DNA of 64,000 bases from Pusillimonas sp044464525. Lineage in GTDB: Bacteria; Pseudomonadota; Gammaproteobacteria; Burkholderiales; Burkholderiaceae_B. Under the pieces are notes generated by a model. It had not been told where the DNA came from. It saw nothing but the letters and a program-made list of their open reading frames with translations, and searched no databases. This document shows positions 62,688 to 64,000 of the stretch, one piece after another. Within the stretch, counting starts at the first letter, position 1; each line of letters begins with the position of its first letter. The stretch covers positions 1 to 64,000 of the forward strand of contig NZ_JBIQLE010000015.1 in NCBI RefSeq assembly GCF_044464525.1, given 5' to 3'. Made by a program: the position numbers and the translations under genes.

Positions 62688-63578
62688 CTATACGTCCGAC
62701 TCGATAGACTCCAGCCGTTCAATAAACCGAGCCAGCATCAGCGACGGCTCGACATCCCGACGCAACAAGTAGGTGATTAACATGGGCGGACGCCCTGCAA
62801 GTTGCCGCGCCACAACTCCCGGTTCACGGGTGGATGCGATATGTGCTGCACCAGCAAGGCCCAATGCTAGACCCGCCGACACAAGCGCCATCATCACCTC
62901 GAACGAGGCCACACGCTGCGCGAGTAGCGGTTCCTTATCCTGCCTACGCAACACACGATCGACCTGGCGAGCATGGCCCTCGCATACAGCGGGGTCACCC
63001 AGTACGAGGGGATAGCGCAGCACTTCCTCTAGCGGAATTTTGCGGTACTCCAGCACAGGATGACGTGAAGGCACAGCCACCATCAACTGATCTTCCCAAA
63101 CCGCTTCGACAATGATGCCGTCACCCACCGCATCAGCCATAGAAAAGCCTGCGTCATATAGGTCATCGTGCAGCCCTTTAATTTGCTGAGCCAGCGGCAC
63201 CTCGAATAACCGAACCTCAACTTCAGGATCCTCTTCGCGACATCGTGCCAGCAGGGTCGGTAGGCGCGATGGAGTAATGCCGTCAGACAAGGCAATGCGC
63301 AACTGCCCCTGAAAGCCATTGGCAGCAGACTTAACGCTTTCCCGCCCTTGCTCCAAGGCGGCAAGTGCGCGCTGCACATGTTCCAAGAAAAGCCCACCGG
63401 CAAGGGTGATCCGGGTGCTACGCGTGGTTCGGACGAAAAGCTGCACGCCCAACTCTTCTTCCAGTTCTTTGATGGCGCGCGATAGCGGAGATTGCTCAAT
63501 ATGCAGCCGCTCTGCTGCTCGTGCGAAGTGAAGCTCTTCTGCAACTGCGATAAAACAACGAAGGTGTCGGAGCTCCAT
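62688..63578 (-). CDS. LysR-family transcriptional regulator
   Basis: The 296-residue regulator has the N-terminal LysR helix-turn-helix (MELRHLRCFIAVAEELHFARAAERLHIEQSPLSRAIKELEEELG in adjoining segments) and a periplasmic-binding-like effector domain. It resembles the BenM/CatR group in its N terminus. It lies upstream of the EexN gene and traG on the same strand; regulators of this type are common at this place in Tn4371-type elements. Its effector and targets are unknown. Confidence 0.93.
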   Translation of the reverse strand: MELRHLRCFIAVAEELHFARAAERLHIEQSPLSRAIKELEEELGVQLFVRTTRSTRITLAGGLFLEHVQRALAALEQGRESVKSAANGFQGQLRIALSDGITPSRLPTLLARCREEDPEVEVRLFEVPLAQQIKGLHDDLYDAGFSMADAVGDGIIVEAVWEDQLMVAVPSRHPVLEYRKIPLEEVLRYPLVLGDPAVCEGHARQVDRVLRRQDKEPLLAQRVASFEVMMALVSAGLALGLAGAAHIASTREPGVVARQLAGRPPMLITYLLRRDVEPSLMLARFIERLESIESDV

Positions 63579-64000
63579 GAAGCCTCACTCTAGAACTTCT
63601 ACGCCGATATGGCATCGAAAAAGGAACCATGCTCCTTCTCGGTGCATCAGGAGACGATTTTTATGTAAAGTGATAAGCATGTGAAGTGTCAACTGAACAG
63701 GGTCGGTCCCCGTCACCGAAAAATGCGCCTAAAATGGCTATAGTTGCCGCACTATAACGAGCTCACACTGAGAAATTATCAGAAGATGGACCGTTTATAC
63801 GAGGATGACAAAAATGTAATCGACGCGTAACTGGATTGTCAGATTGAACCGGTTTGCATATGGCATGAAGCAGTGCTTGCCCCGTCATCGGGAGGTATGG
63901 AAAACCATGTTCCTATAGCTCCTTCCTTTTACAGAACGCCCTCGTCAATATGGTGAACAACGAATTGAATTCACAATATGGTCATGGGCGACCGGCTTTT
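63579..64000. other. 422-bp stretch without a supported gene at the window end
   Basis: No frame longer than a few tens of codons has an RBS or recognisable product. The first 100 bp must contain the LysR promoter; LysR regulators usually control divergent genes, but none starts before the window ends. Confidence 0.5.

Noticed and set aside
1..64000. CRISPR arrays, rRNA genes, insertion-sequence transposases
   Set aside because: Looked for and not seen; repeats found are the tRNA, trbI and tamB ones described.

Overview
The window is chromosomal DNA of a high-GC betaproteobacterium. Gene content and order (mrp divergent from metG, dcd next to an Orn/Lys/Arg decarboxylase, ffh divergent from a ypjD-ccsA-type gene, norCBQD, nirBD with a stand-alone cobA) fit Burkholderiales, most likely Alcaligenaceae. 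That placement is inference from gene content; no rRNA is present to test it.

Layout. 1-8.0 kb (minus strand): mrp, tamA, tamB, dcd and the start of an amino-acid decarboxylase run in one direction. 8.1-11.5 kb (plus): a small membrane protein, a 19-bp perfect hairpin, metG and an overlapping cation efflux gene. 11.7-15.0 kb: succinate-semialdehyde dehydrogenase, an intradiol ring-cleavage dioxygenase and an SDR, a small catabolic group. 15.2-16.0 kb: a tiny DUF5993-type membrane protein plus a DsbB-like protein with only one cysteine pair. 16.2-21.9 kb: a nitrite assimilation operon (nirC-nirB-nirD-cobA-cysG-like) behind a very good sigma-54 promoter; the cysG-like gene ends in a degenerate stump of the methyltransferase domain that cobA supplies intact. 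21.9 kb: tRNA-Gly(CCC). 22.2-25.8 kb: copper ATPase copA (CueR-type promoter) divergent from a CzcD-like exporter. 25.9-34.4 kb: housekeeping genes (aldo/keto reductase, LLM flavin oxidoreductase, trmB, thiS, ffh, ypjD-like, ampD, htpG). 34.8-40.2 kb: a nitric oxide reductase operon, with a 41-residue membrane peptide ahead of an unusual two-haem NorC, then norB, norQ and norD.

At 40.7-41.3 kb is tRNA-Leu(CAA) interrupted by a 236-nt group I intron of the Azoarcus type (IC3-like). A second, truncated copy of its first 39 nt lies 235 bp upstream, still behind the apparent tRNA promoter; this looks like an attachment-site scar or partial duplication.

From about 41.7 kb to the end the DNA is an integrative conjugative element of the Tn4371 type: traG, an RHH regulator, trbBCDEJLFGI and a DUF2274 gene, nearly all overlapping by 4 nt, with an EexN-type lipoprotein and a LysR regulator upstream. 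The relaxase and integrase are not in the window. Inserted beyond trbI is a two-gene cargo of visibly lower GC: a 1627-residue protein joining a NERD nuclease-like domain, two kinase-like domains and a DNA2/UPF1-type SF1 helicase, translationally coupled to a 521-residue partner with no family I recognise. This cargo is bracketed by a decayed duplicate of part of trbI. It is the best candidate for an undescribed (probably anti-phage or anti-plasmid) system here.
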